A program made the translations under genes and the position numbers. The notes under the pieces are model-generated. The model was given only the letters and a program-made list of their open reading frames with translations. It was not told the origin of the DNA and did no database searches. DNA of 64,000 nucleotides from Parvibaculum sp002684405 (lineage in GTDB: Bacteria; Pseudomonadota; Alphaproteobacteria; Parvibaculales; Parvibaculaceae): contig OZ223207.1 in assembly GCA_965140395.1 (NCBI GenBank), forward strand, positions 744,001 to 808,000, written 5' to 3'. Position 1 is the stretch's first letter. Each line of letters starts with the position of its first letter. Positions 42,215 to 50,733 of the stretch are shown here, piece by piece.

Positions 42215-43045
42215 ATGGCTGAACGGCAAGCGACGGGGAATGACGCGCTCATTCCCTCATCCACAATCCTGCTGCTGCGCGATGGCGCGGAGGGGCTCGA
42301 AGTCTTCATGGTGGTGCGTCATCACCAGATCGATTTTGCTTCGGGCGCACTCGTGTTTCCCGGCGGCAAGGTGGACAAGGCGGATAGCGCGCAGAATGTA
42401 CGTTCCCGCGTGGACGGGGCCGAGGGGATCGACGATACGCTGCTGGCGCTTCGGGTGGCGGCCATTCGCGAGGCGTTCGAGGAAGCGGGCGTGCTGCTGG
42501 CGCGCAACGCGCAGACCGGCAATGTGGTGGATGCCGCGCGGCTTTCCGCACTGGAACCCTATCGCGATGCGCTCAACAAGGGCGAGCTTGGCATTGCCGA
42601 ATTCCTGGAGCGGGAGAACCTGCGCGTTGCGGCGGACATGCTGACGCCTTTCGCGCACTGGATCACGCCCAGCATGATGCCGAAGCGTTTCGACACGCAT
42701 TTCTATCTGGCCGAAGCGCCTGCCGATCATCTGGCCGTGCATGACGGCTCGGAGTCCGTGGACAGCGTCTGGATCCGGCCGCAGGCCGCGCTCGAAGAGG
42801 CGGAAGCGGGCAAGCGCACGGTCATTTTTCCGACGCGTATGAATGTCGAGAAAGTGGGGCGGAGCGCCAATGTCGCCCATGCCATCGAAGAGGCGCGTAA
42901 AGCGCCCATCGTGACGGTGGAGCCGAAGGTGACGAAGAACGAAGCGGGCGAACCCATTCTCCGCATTCCGGTCGAGGCGGGCTATTGCGTGACGGACGAA
43001 CCGCTGGACGCGGTCGCCAATGTCGCCAAGCCGAAAGCGAAGTAA
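42215..43045 (+). CDS. NUDIX hydrolase (NUDT19/RP2-like)
   Basis: 276 residues. The NUDIX residues are GGK at 50-52 and REAFEEAGVLL at 85-95. The box is split by a ~30-residue insert (ADSAQNVRSRVDGAEGIDDT), as in the NUDT19/RP2 branch. Members hydrolyse nucleoside diphosphate derivatives or CoA esters. The C-terminal part has MMPKRFDTHFYLAEAPADH. The ATG follows GGAGGGAGTGAGAC. It is divergent from the EAL gene and 5 bases before the membrane protein gene, so the two form an operon. Confidence 0.9.
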   Translation: MAERQATGNDALIPSSTILLLRDGAEGLEVFMVVRHHQIDFASGALVFPGGKVDKADSAQNVRSRVDGAEGIDDTLLALRVAAIREAFEEAGVLLARNAQTGNVVDAARLSALEPYRDALNKGELGIAEFLERENLRVAADMLTPFAHWITPSMMPKRFDTHFYLAEAPADHLAVHDGSESVDSVWIRPQAALEEAEAGKRTVIFPTRMNVEKVGRSANVAHAIEEARKAPIVTVEPKVTKNEAGEPILRIPVEAGYCVTDEPLDAVANVAKPKAK

Positions 43046-43050
43046 GTCCC

Positions 43051-43686
43051 ATGACGAATACGCTGTTCGAACTGCTTCTCATGCTGACGGCGCTTGTCGG
43101 CGCGGTGCGGCTTTTTACGCTCAGGGACAGGCCGGGCCTCGACTTTGCCTGTGCCGCCTTGCTGATCGTGGTGCCGGCGGCGTTTTTCGGGGCTATCCGG
43201 TATGGCGGCTATCCGACGCATCTCGTCGTGCTGGCCAATGAGACCATTTCGGTCATGGCCATGATCCTCGGGCCGAGCTGGACCATCGCCGCCATCGTCA
43301 TTCTGCTGCGCGGTCAGCCCGGCAGGCTGGCGCTCGGTGTTCTCTGGCTGTTGCCCGCGATCATCGTGCCGCTGGCCGTGGCGGAGGCAACCGCGCCGGT
43401 CGGCGACATCTATGCGCAGATGGCGAGCCTCGTCATGCTGGTGCTGATGCTGGCGGCGGGCATTGTGATCGCCATTCGCGGCAGCGTGGCGGCGGGGGCC
43501 GGATTCGTTATCGGCGCGGCGGGCTATGCGGGCTCGGCGCTGGCGAGTATGGGGTTCTACGGGCTGTCGGCCTCGACCTCCATGGATGTCTTCCATGCGG
43601 GGCTTGCCGTCTGGGCGGCAGGGCTTGCCTATGGTGTGCTGGCAACCGACGCCATCAAGCGGCGTGAGGAAGCGCCGTTGCTCTAG
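43051..43686 (+). CDS. Integral membrane protein (about 7 helices), unknown
   Basis: 211 residues from the ATG at 43051, 5 bases after the NUDIX stop. About seven hydrophobic stretches are visible, for example LFELLLMLTALVGAVRLF, LALGVLWLLPAIIVPLAVA and GFVIGAAGYAGSALASMGFYG. The end is a short charged tail (DAIKRREEAPLL). No family recognised. It shares the NUDIX transcript and converges on nadK (12 bases). Confidence 0.75.
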   Translation: MTNTLFELLLMLTALVGAVRLFTLRDRPGLDFACAALLIVVPAAFFGAIRYGGYPTHLVVLANETISVMAMILGPSWTIAAIVILLRGQPGRLALGVLWLLPAIIVPLAVAEATAPVGDIYAQMASLVMLVLMLAAGIVIAIRGSVAAGAGFVIGAAGYAGSALASMGFYGLSASTSMDVFHAGLAVWAAGLAYGVLATDAIKRREEAPLL

Positions 43687-43698
43687 GCGGGCAAGCGC

Positions 43699-44466
43699 CT
43701 AGTAGAGGAACTGCTCGCCGAGGATGCGTTCGTCCAGGCTGTGGTCGCTGTCGAACATCATCAGCAGGTCTACCGACGGGTCTTCCTTCACATCGACCTC
43801 CGCGACCTCGCGGAACTCGGTGTGGTCGGCGACGGCGGAGACGGGACGCTTTTTCGGCTCGAGGATTTCGAACTTCACCTCCGCGCGATGAGAGAGCAGC
43901 GCCCCGCGCCAGCGGCGCGGGCGGAAGGCGCTGATGGGCGTGAGCGCGAGAAGTTGCGCGTCGATGGGGATGATCGGCCCCTGTACGGACAGGTTATAGG
44001 CGGTGCTGCCCGCGGGCGTCGCCACCAGCACGCCGTCGCAGATTAGCTCCTGCATCCGGACCTTGCCGTCGATGGTGATGCGGATCTTGGCGGCCTGGCG
44101 GGTTTCGCGCAGCAGGGAGACTTCGTTGATGGCAAGCGCTTCATGCGTCTCGCCATTGGCAAGCCGGGTTTTCATCCGCAGGGGATGCAGGCACGAGATC
44201 TCGGCGGCTTCGAGGCGCGCGATCAGATCATTGTCCCTGTATTCGTTCATCAGAAAGCCGACCGAGCCGCGGTTCATGCCATAGATGGGGATGCCGCGAT
44301 GGATGCTCTGATGCAGGGTCTGAAGCATCAGACCGTCGCCGCCCAGGGCGACGATGACGTCGGCATGGTCGGGGTCCGCGTCGCCATAGCGTTCCCGCAG
44401 CTTTTCCAGCCCTTCCTGGGCTTCGGGCATGTCCGTTGCCACAAAGGCAATCTTCTCGAATTTCAT
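43699..44466 (-). CDS. nadK: NAD kinase
   Basis: 255 residues. The ATP/NAD motif is VIVALGGDGLMLQTLHQS (GGDG), followed by GMNRGSVGFLMNEY and the Gly-rich GVLVATPAGSTAYNLSVQGPI. The enzyme phosphorylates NAD to NADP in the cytoplasm and is usually essential. The start at 44466 is an ATG, with GGAACCGC upstream on the minus strand. It is divergent from cutA with a 63-base spacer. Confidence 0.96.
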   Translation of the reverse strand: MKFEKIAFVATDMPEAQEGLEKLRERYGDADPDHADVIVALGGDGLMLQTLHQSIHRGIPIYGMNRGSVGFLMNEYRDNDLIARLEAAEISCLHPLRMKTRLANGETHEALAINEVSLLRETRQAAKIRITIDGKVRMQELICDGVLVATPAGSTAYNLSVQGPIIPIDAQLLALTPISAFRPRRWRGALLSHRAEVKFEILEPKKRPVSAVADHTEFREVAEVDVKEDPSVDLLMMFDSDHSLDERILGEQFLY

Positions 44467-44529
44467 CGGCTTGCGGTTCCTTTAGGGGAAGCAGGCATAT
44501 TAGCCTCGGCGGAGAAGGGAGATAAGCAC

Positions 44530-44874
44530 ATGATCGAAAAGACCGAAACCGGATCGGGGCTGGTTTTCATCTATACCACGCTGCCGGATACGGGCACGGC
44601 GGACAGGATCGGCCGGCAACTGGTCGAAAGCAGGCTTGCAGCCTGCGTGAATATCTATCCCGAAATCCGTTCGATCTTCGAGTGGGAAGGGAAGGTGGAG
44701 AGCGAAAGCGAAGTGGTCGCCTTCATCAAGACGCGGGTGGAGCTGGCCGACAGGGTGATGGAAGAGACCCGGAAACTTCATCCCTATGACGTGCCTGCGC
44801 TGCTGGTGCTGCCGATCGAGGGCGGGAACGAGGATTATATCGGCTGGGCGAAGGAACAGGCGAGGGGCGGTTAG
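44530..44874 (+). CDS. cutA: Divalent-cation tolerance protein CutA
   Basis: 114 residues from the ATG at 44530, behind GGGAGATAAGCAC. The full CutA pattern is present: FIYTTLPDTGTADRIGRQLVESRLAACVNIYPEIRSIFEWEGKVESESEVVAFIKT and HPYDVPALLVLPIEGGNEDYIGWA. CutA forms a very stable trimer related in fold to PII proteins; a copper-tolerance role is classical but not firm. It converges on moaA (9 bases). Confidence 0.96.
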   Translation: MIEKTETGSGLVFIYTTLPDTGTADRIGRQLVESRLAACVNIYPEIRSIFEWEGKVESESEVVAFIKTRVELADRVMEETRKLHPYDVPALLVLPIEGGNEDYIGWAKEQARGG

Positions 44875-44883
44875 CCCTTCTTC

Positions 44884-45918
44884 CTATCCGCCGGTCAGCG
44901 ACATGTGGCGCGAGACGGCCGGCCGCTCGTGTTCGCGGTCGATGATGAAGTCGTGCCCCTTCGGCTTGCGGGTGATGGCTTCGTCGATGGCGCGGTCGAG
45001 CAACTCGTCGCCTTCGCTGGCGCGGAGCGGCGCGCGCAGGTCGGCGGCATCCTCCTGGCCGAGGCACATATAAAGCGTGCCGGTGCAGGTGAGACGCACG
45101 CGGTTGCAGCTTTCACAGAAATTATGCGTGAGCGGCGTGATGAAGCCGAGCTTGCCGCCGGTTTCCTCCACGCGCACATAGCGCGCCGGGCCGCCGGTGC
45201 GTTCGGGCAGATCGGTCAGCGTCCAGCGCTCCGACAGGCTTTCGCGCACCCGGCTCAGCGGCAGGTAACGGTCGGTGCGGTCTTCGTCGATCTCGCCCAG
45301 CGGCATGGTCTCGATGAGCGTCAGGTCGTGGCCTTCGCCATGCGCCCAGTCGATGAGGGCGGGGATTTCGGTATCGTTCACGCCCTTGAGCGCCACGCTG
45401 TTGATCTTCACCTGAAGCCCGGCGCGTTTCGCGGCTTCGATGCCTTCCAGTACCTGGGGCAGGCGGCCCCAGCGGGTGATCTGCTGGAACAGATCTTCCT
45501 GCAGCGTGTCGAGCGAGACGTTTACACGGCGAACGCCGGCCGCATAGAGATCATCGGCGAAGCGGGCGAGCTGGCTACCATTGCTGGTGAGAGTCAGTTC
45601 GTCGAGCGCGCCTGTCTCCAGATGGCGGCCAAGGCTTTTGACCAGCGTCATCACATCGCGGCGGACCAGCGGCTCGCCGCCCGTCAGGCGCAGCTTCCTC
45701 ACGCCCTTGCGGATGAAGGCAGAACAGACGCGATCCAGCTCCTCCAGCGTCAGCAACTCCTTTTTCGGCAGGAACGTCATGTGTTCCGCCATGCAATAGG
45801 TGCAGCGGAAGTCGCAGCGATCCGTCACCGAGACGCGCAGATAGGTCACCGCGCGGCCGAACGGGTCGATCATGTCGGTGGTCTGCGGGGGTGTGTTGAT
45901 GTCAGGTTCCATGTCCAT
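44884..45918 (-). CDS. moaA: GTP 3',8-cyclase MoaA (molybdenum cofactor step 1)
   Basis: 344 residues. The radical-SAM cluster motif is CDFRCTYCM (CxxxCxxC), the GGEP-like region is LRLTGGEPLVRRD, and the second 4Fe-4S cluster Cys lie in CESCNRVRLTCTGTLYMCL. The typical C-terminal GG is present. It converts GTP to the cyclic precursor of molybdopterin, used here for instance by the Mo hydroxylase at 50.7 kb. No other moa gene is adjacent. An alternative ATG lies at 45912. Confidence 0.97.
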   Translation of the reverse strand: MDMEPDINTPPQTTDMIDPFGRAVTYLRVSVTDRCDFRCTYCMAEHMTFLPKKELLTLEELDRVCSAFIRKGVRKLRLTGGEPLVRRDVMTLVKSLGRHLETGALDELTLTSNGSQLARFADDLYAAGVRRVNVSLDTLQEDLFQQITRWGRLPQVLEGIEAAKRAGLQVKINSVALKGVNDTEIPALIDWAHGEGHDLTLIETMPLGEIDEDRTDRYLPLSRVRESLSERWTLTDLPERTGGPARYVRVEETGGKLGFITPLTHNFCESCNRVRLTCTGTLYMCLGQEDAADLRAPLRASEGDELLDRAIDEAITRKPKGHDFIIDREHERPAVSRHMSLTGG

Positions 45919-46030
45919 GACCGGAATATAGCAATCGGTCAGCCGATTTTCGCCCCTGTAAGGTACAGGGTTTTAGCGGTTTCTAAGGAAAATGTTGGTT
46001 TTCTGGGCCGGACAAGCGGGGAGTGGCGAA

Positions 46031-46660
46031 ATGGCCGGCTGGCCCAAGGAACTCGATCTGGCGGAAGGGGATCTCGTGGCCTATGTCGGCCCGAATGCCG
46101 ACACCTATCTCGATTACTTCCGGAAATGCCGCGTGGCAGGCAAGTTCAAGATGGGATTCGTCTGGGGCGCATTTGCCACCACGCCCGTCTGGCTCGCCTA
46201 CCGCAAGCTCTGGCTGTGGATGCTTGTGATCTTCATCGTCGGTATCGGCGTGCCGAAACTCCTGCCGACAGGCGCTTCGGGCGTCGCGACGGGCATCGGT
46301 GTCGCCATGGCCATGCTCGGCCAGTCGCTCGTGGTCAAAGGGGCCTGGAAGGCGGCGCAGGAAGCCGACGAAGAAGGGCTTCAGGGGGAAGGGCGTCGCG
46401 CCTTTCTCCGGCGCAAGGGCGGTACGTCGCCGGTCGCCGCCATCATCGCCTCCGTTTTGACGGCGCTGGTGGTGGTGATTGCCATTATCGGCCGTCTGGA
46501 GGACGCCAGCTCGTCCATAACCGCGCCCGCAAGCCACCCCGCAAGCCAAAAGGCGCCGGCGGCCACGCAGGGCGGCGATGATCCCTTCGACAATATCTAC
46601 AAGCCGCAATCGGAAAAGAAGAGCGCGCCGCCCGACTGGCTGCGGCATTCGGTCGAGTAG
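46031..46660 (+). CDS. DUF2628 membrane protein
   Basis: 209 residues from the ATG at 46031, preceded by GGGGAGTGGCGAA. An ATG at 45992 would add 13 residues. The DUF2628 part is VAYVGPNADTYLDYFRKCRVAGKFKMGFVWGAFATTPVWLAYRKLWLWML. Further hydrophobic segments follow (IVGIGVPKLL, GVATGIGVAMAMLG, VAAIIASVLTALVVVIAIIG). The C-terminal tail is Ala/Pro/Ser-rich. Function unknown. A perfect 12-bp tandem repeat straddles the stop codon (46650-46673). Confidence 0.8.
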   Translation: MAGWPKELDLAEGDLVAYVGPNADTYLDYFRKCRVAGKFKMGFVWGAFATTPVWLAYRKLWLWMLVIFIVGIGVPKLLPTGASGVATGIGVAMAMLGQSLVVKGAWKAAQEADEEGLQGEGRRAFLRRKGGTSPVAAIIASVLTALVVVIAIIGRLEDASSSITAPASHPASQKAPAATQGGDDPFDNIYKPQSEKKSAPPDWLRHSVE

Positions 46661-46734
46661 GCGGTCGAGTAGGGCTTTTGCGCGCGCGCGACTGCGGCTA
46701 GCCTCTGCCTCAACAAAAAACGAGGGAGGCACGC

Positions 46735-48240
46735 ATGGCGGCGGAAGAGGCCCGGTATATCCTTGCCATCGATCAGGGGACGACGAGCACGAGAGCGCTC
46801 CTGTTCGACAGGTCCGGTTCGCCCATGCGGGTGCGGCAGCGCGAGCTTACCCAGCATTTTCCGCAGGATGGCTGGGTGGAGCATGACGCCGAGGAAATCT
46901 GGACGGCGACGCTCAATGTTTGCCGGGGATTGCTGACGGGCGGCACCACGGTTGCGAATATCGCGGCCATCGGCATCACCAATCAGCGCGAGACGACGGT
47001 GCTTTGGGACAGGGAGAGCGGGGAGCCGCTTCACCATGCCATCGTCTGGCAGGACCGGCGCACCGCCGGTATCTGCAGCGGGCTCAAGGCGGAAGGTAAG
47101 GAGCCCGCCGTTCAGGAAAAGACCGGGCTGCTGCTCGATCCCTATTTTTCGGGCACCAAGCTCGCCTGGCTTCTCGATAATGTGCCGGGCGCGCGCCCCC
47201 GTGCGGAAGCGGGCGAGCTTTGCTTCGGCACGATCGACAGCTGGCTTATCTACAAGCTGACGGGCGGCAAGCGCCACGTCACCGATGCGACCAATGCCTC
47301 GCGCACCATGCTTTTCAATATCGATACACAGGATTGGGACGACGAAATCCTCGGCTGGTTCGACATTCCGCGCAGCGTGCTGCCGGAGGTGAAGGATTGC
47401 TGCGACGATTTCGGTGTGACGGCGATGGAGCTCTTCGGGGCGGAAATTCCCATTGCCGGCGTGGCGGGCGACCAGCAGGCGGCGACGGTCGGTCAGGCCT
47501 GTTTCGAGCCGGGACTGATGAAGTCGACCTATGGCACGGGCTGCTTCGCGCTGGTGAATACGGGGAGCAAGCGCGTGCAGAGCCAGAACCGCTTGCTCAG
47601 CACGGTTGCCTATCGTATCGGCGGCAAGACGACCTATGCGCTGGAGGGGTCGATCTTTATGGCGGGGGCCATCGTGCAATGGCTGCGCGACGAGATGGGA
47701 TTGATCTCTTCTTCCGAAGAAAGCGAGGCCATGGCGCGGGACGCGAACCCGATGAGCCATGTGATCCTCGTGCCCGCCTTTACGGGCCTCGGCGCGCCCT
47801 ATTGGGAGCCGGAGGCGCGGGCGGCGCTTTTCGGCATGGTGCGCGATACGGGGGCGCCGGAAATCGTGCGGGCGGCGCTTGAAAGCGTGTCGTTCCAGAC
47901 GCGCGATCTGATGGATGCGATGGGCGAGGATATGCGCGAGGCCGGGCTTACCGCGCCCAAGGCGCTGCGTGTCGATGGCGGCATGGTGATGAACGACTGG
48001 TTCGTGCAGAACATGACCGACATTCTGGGGCGTCCGGTCGAACGCCCGGAAGTGACGGAGACGACTGCGCTGGGCGCGGCCTATCTGGCCGGCATTCAGG
48101 CGGGCTTCTACGGTGGGCCGAAGGATGTGGCCGAGCACTGGCGATGCGAAAAGGCCTTCGCGCCGCAAATGGCGGAAGAGGAGCGCAACGAGCGCTACGG
48201 ACGCTGGCAGGGGGCGGTAAAGCGGGTGCTCGGAGCCTAG
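46735..48240 (+). CDS. glpK: Glycerol kinase
   Basis: 501 residues, full length. The N-terminal phosphate-binding motif is ILAIDQGTTSTRALLFDRSG. FGGY-family motifs include MKSTYGTGCFALVNTG and the C-terminal RVDGGMVMNDWFVQNMTDILGRPVERPE. It makes glycerol 3-phosphate from glycerol and ATP; E. coli GlpK is controlled by FBP and IIA-Glc, not visible here. GAGGGAGGCACGC precedes the ATG. No glpF or glpD neighbour is present. Confidence 0.97.
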   Translation: MAAEEARYILAIDQGTTSTRALLFDRSGSPMRVRQRELTQHFPQDGWVEHDAEEIWTATLNVCRGLLTGGTTVANIAAIGITNQRETTVLWDRESGEPLHHAIVWQDRRTAGICSGLKAEGKEPAVQEKTGLLLDPYFSGTKLAWLLDNVPGARPRAEAGELCFGTIDSWLIYKLTGGKRHVTDATNASRTMLFNIDTQDWDDEILGWFDIPRSVLPEVKDCCDDFGVTAMELFGAEIPIAGVAGDQQAATVGQACFEPGLMKSTYGTGCFALVNTGSKRVQSQNRLLSTVAYRIGGKTTYALEGSIFMAGAIVQWLRDEMGLISSSEESEAMARDANPMSHVILVPAFTGLGAPYWEPEARAALFGMVRDTGAPEIVRAALESVSFQTRDLMDAMGEDMREAGLTAPKALRVDGGMVMNDWFVQNMTDILGRPVERPEVTETTALGAAYLAGIQAGFYGGPKDVAEHWRCEKAFAPQMAEEERNERYGRWQGAVKRVLGA

Positions 48241-48340
48241 GATCGGGGCCCGCCGGCTCTCAATGACGATGGGCTTCGTCTGCGCTATATTGGCCCCAAT
48301 CAAAAGCCATATTGGCAAAAGCATATCCGGGAGAACGCTC

Positions 48341-49756
48341 ATGCCTGCCGCGACTGAGGAATTGATCGCCAAGCTGAAATCAGCGCTGGGTGAGGGCAGT
48401 GTGCTCGAAGGCGAGGCCGCGCATGAAAAGGCGCAAGGGGCCTGGAGCCATCTGGGCAGCCCGCGCGCCGTACTCCGACCCGCCAGCACCGAAGAGGTGT
48501 CGAAGGCGCTTGCCCTTTGCCATCAGGCGGGCGTCGGCGTGGTTCCCTGGGGCGGCAAGACGGGCCTTGTGGAAGGCGCGGCCTGCGAGGGCATGATCGC
48601 GCTCTCCGTGGACAGGATGAACCGGATCGAGGAGATCGACGAGACGGGCGGGACGGCGACGGTCGAGGCCGGTGCGATCCTGCAGGCGCTTTGCGAGGCG
48701 GTGGAGGCCAAGGGCTATTTCTTTCCGCTCGATCTGGGCGCGCGCGGTTCGGCGACCATCGGCGGCAACATCTCGACCAATGCGGGCGGCAACCGCGTGC
48801 TGCGTTACGGCATGATGCGCGACATGGTGCTGGGCGTCGAAGCGGTGCTGGCCGACGGCACGGTCGTCTCCTCGCTCAACAAGCTCATCAAGAACAATGC
48901 GGGCTACGATCTGAAGCAGCTCTTCATCGGCTCGGAGGGAACACTGGGTGTCGTGACGCGCGCCGTGCTGCGGCTGCGCCCGAAACCCGTTTCGCAGGAC
49001 ACGGCTTTCGTCGCGATCGAGGATTTCGACAATCTGCCGAAGCTCCTGCGCCATATGGAACGCGCGCTGGGCGGTACGCTCTCGGCCTATGAGGTGATGT
49101 GGGAGGATTTCTACAAGCTCGTCACCAGCGAGCCGGCCAAGGGCCGCCCGCCCATTCCGCATGGCCATCCCTATTATGTGCTGATCGAATCCATGGGCGG
49201 CAATCAGGAAGAGGACAGCGCCCGCTTCGAGGCGGCGCTCACGCAAGCGCTGGAGCAGGGGATTGCGTCCGACGCGGTGATTGCCAAGAACCAGTCCGAA
49301 CGCGACGGGATGTGGGCGCTGCGCGACGACGTGGCCCAGGTCGTGAATACTTATCCGATGTTCACCTTCGATGTGAGCCTGCGCATCGCCGATATGGAAA
49401 GTTACATCGCAGAAATCCGCGAGGCTTTCGTGGCGAAATGGCCGGATTACTCGCTGATGGTGTTCGGCCATCTGGGAGACGGCAATCTGCACGTCATTCC
49501 GGGCCGCTTTCCCGACGCGTCGCCGGAGACGCGCCGCGCGGTGGAAGAGATCGTCTATGGCGCCCTCCAGAAACGGCAAGGCTCGGTGTCGGCGGAACAC
49601 GGGATCGGTCTCGAAAAGCGGCCCTATCTCGGCTGGTCGCGCGCGCCGGAGGAAGTCGCGCTGATGCGGACGCTGAAGCAGGCGCTGGACCCGAAGGACA
49701 TCCTCAATCCCGGCAAGGTGCTGGAGCCGGTACCGCATGCCCAGGCTGCCGAATGA
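48341..49756 (+). CDS. FAD-linked oxidase (D-lactate/glycolate oxidase GlcD-like)
   Basis: 471 residues from the ATG at 48341, preceded by CCGGGAGAACGCTC. The PCMH-type FAD domain contains VVPWGGKTGLVEGA and LDLGARGSATIGGNISTNAGGNRVLRYG. The C-terminal part has VFGHLGDGNLHVIPG, EIVYGALQKRQGSVSAEHGIGLEKR and LDPKDILNPGKVLEP, the D-2-hydroxyacid dehydrogenase (LDHD/GlcD/D2HGDH) pattern. The substrate acid cannot be fixed. No glcE/F partners. It lies 100 bases after glpK. Confidence 0.93.
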   Translation: MPAATEELIAKLKSALGEGSVLEGEAAHEKAQGAWSHLGSPRAVLRPASTEEVSKALALCHQAGVGVVPWGGKTGLVEGAACEGMIALSVDRMNRIEEIDETGGTATVEAGAILQALCEAVEAKGYFFPLDLGARGSATIGGNISTNAGGNRVLRYGMMRDMVLGVEAVLADGTVVSSLNKLIKNNAGYDLKQLFIGSEGTLGVVTRAVLRLRPKPVSQDTAFVAIEDFDNLPKLLRHMERALGGTLSAYEVMWEDFYKLVTSEPAKGRPPIPHGHPYYVLIESMGGNQEEDSARFEAALTQALEQGIASDAVIAKNQSERDGMWALRDDVAQVVNTYPMFTFDVSLRIADMESYIAEIREAFVAKWPDYSLMVFGHLGDGNLHVIPGRFPDASPETRRAVEEIVYGALQKRQGSVSAEHGIGLEKRPYLGWSRAPEEVALMRTLKQALDPKDILNPGKVLEPVPHAQAAE

Positions 49757-49806
49757 GGCGGATTTCCGCTCCCGGCTTGGCTGAGGCCTGACGGCGTGTC
49801 ACACTG

Positions 49807-49831
49807 ACCGGAAACGCTATTCCGGTACAAT
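49807..49831. promoter_or_regulatory. Inverted repeat over a probable -10 box before the aldolase gene
   Basis: ACCGGAA-ACGCTA-TTCCGGT (49807-49826) is a perfect 7-bp-arm inverted repeat. TACAAT at 49826-49831 is a good -10, and CTGACC at 49804-49809 a plausible -35 (16-base spacer). The gene starts at 49853. The arrangement suggests a repressor site, but no regulator is adjacent. Confidence 0.55.
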
Positions 49832-49852
49832 GACATTCGTGGAGGTGCCCCC

Positions 49853-50629
49853 ATGTCCGTTGCAGAAGATTTCAGCGGCCTATCGATGCGCGATCAGGTG
49901 TCGCAGGAGGAGTGGGAGGTTCGCGTCAATCTTGCGGCGACCTACCGGCTCGTTGCGCATTATGGCTGGAGCGACCTGATCTATACGCATATCTCTGCGC
50001 GTGTGCCGGGGCCGGAACACCACTTCCTGATCAACCCCTATGGCATGACCTTCGACGAGATCACGGCATCGAGCCTGGTGAAGATCGATCTCGACGGCAA
50101 TATCGTGCAGGAAACGGATTACATGGTGAACCCGGCGGGCTTCACCATTCACTCCGCGGTGCATTCCACCGGCAGCGACGCCAATTGCGTGATCCATACG
50201 CATTCCGACGACGGCGTGGCCGTGTCTGCGCAGGCGGAGGGCCTTCTGCCCTTGAGCCAGACCGCGATGATCGTGCTCGGCGATCTCGCCTATCATGATT
50301 ATGAGGGTATCGCGCTGGAACTCGACGAACGCGAAAGGCTGATCCGCGATCTCGACGACAAGCACTGCATGATCCTGCGCAATCACGGTCTGCTGACGGT
50401 CGGCGCGAGCTGCGCGGATGCGTTCCTTCGGCTTTTCTTCCTTGAGCGTGCCTGCTCCATCCAGGTGCGGGCGCTGTCCGGCGGGCGGGCCCTGACCATG
50501 CCTCATGACGGCGTGCCGGAGAAGACGGCGGATCAGGGGCAGTTCCACAAGCGGCACGGCATCGGCAAGCTGGCCTGGCCTGCGCTTCTGCGCACGCTCG
50601 ACAGGGTCGACCCGTCCTATCGCGACTGA
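49853..50629 (+). CDS. Class II aldolase/adducin-family protein
   Basis: 258 residues. The metal-binding histidines of the family appear in the segment VIHTHSDDGVAVSAQAEGLLPL (HxH) and in the C-terminal LRNHGLLTVGASCADAF, with DLIYTHISARVPGPEHHFLINPYG near the N-terminus. Members are fuculose-1-phosphate-aldolase-like lyases or decarboxylases. This copy is near the size of the aldolase/adducin type common in alphaproteobacteria. The reaction cannot be read. The ATG follows GGAGGTGCCCCC. Confidence 0.92.
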   Translation: MSVAEDFSGLSMRDQVSQEEWEVRVNLAATYRLVAHYGWSDLIYTHISARVPGPEHHFLINPYGMTFDEITASSLVKIDLDGNIVQETDYMVNPAGFTIHSAVHSTGSDANCVIHTHSDDGVAVSAQAEGLLPLSQTAMIVLGDLAYHDYEGIALELDERERLIRDLDDKHCMILRNHGLLTVGASCADAFLRLFFLERACSIQVRALSGGRALTMPHDGVPEKTADQGQFHKRHGIGKLAWPALLRTLDRVDPSYRD

Positions 50630-50733
50630 GCGGCGGTCGCCGTCCGGTCCATCCATATATTTGTCACTTGAGATGCGGCGCGGCGCCGCGTCTCCTTTCC
50701 GTTTAAATGCGTCTTCGTTCGAGAGGGTTTCCC

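Noticed and set aside
44905..46581. 558-residue plus-strand frame over moaA
   Set aside because: Shadow of moaA (minus strand), which has clear radical-SAM motifs.
46597..48489. 630-residue minus-strand frame
   Set aside because: Shadow of glpK on the opposite strand; no recognisable domain.
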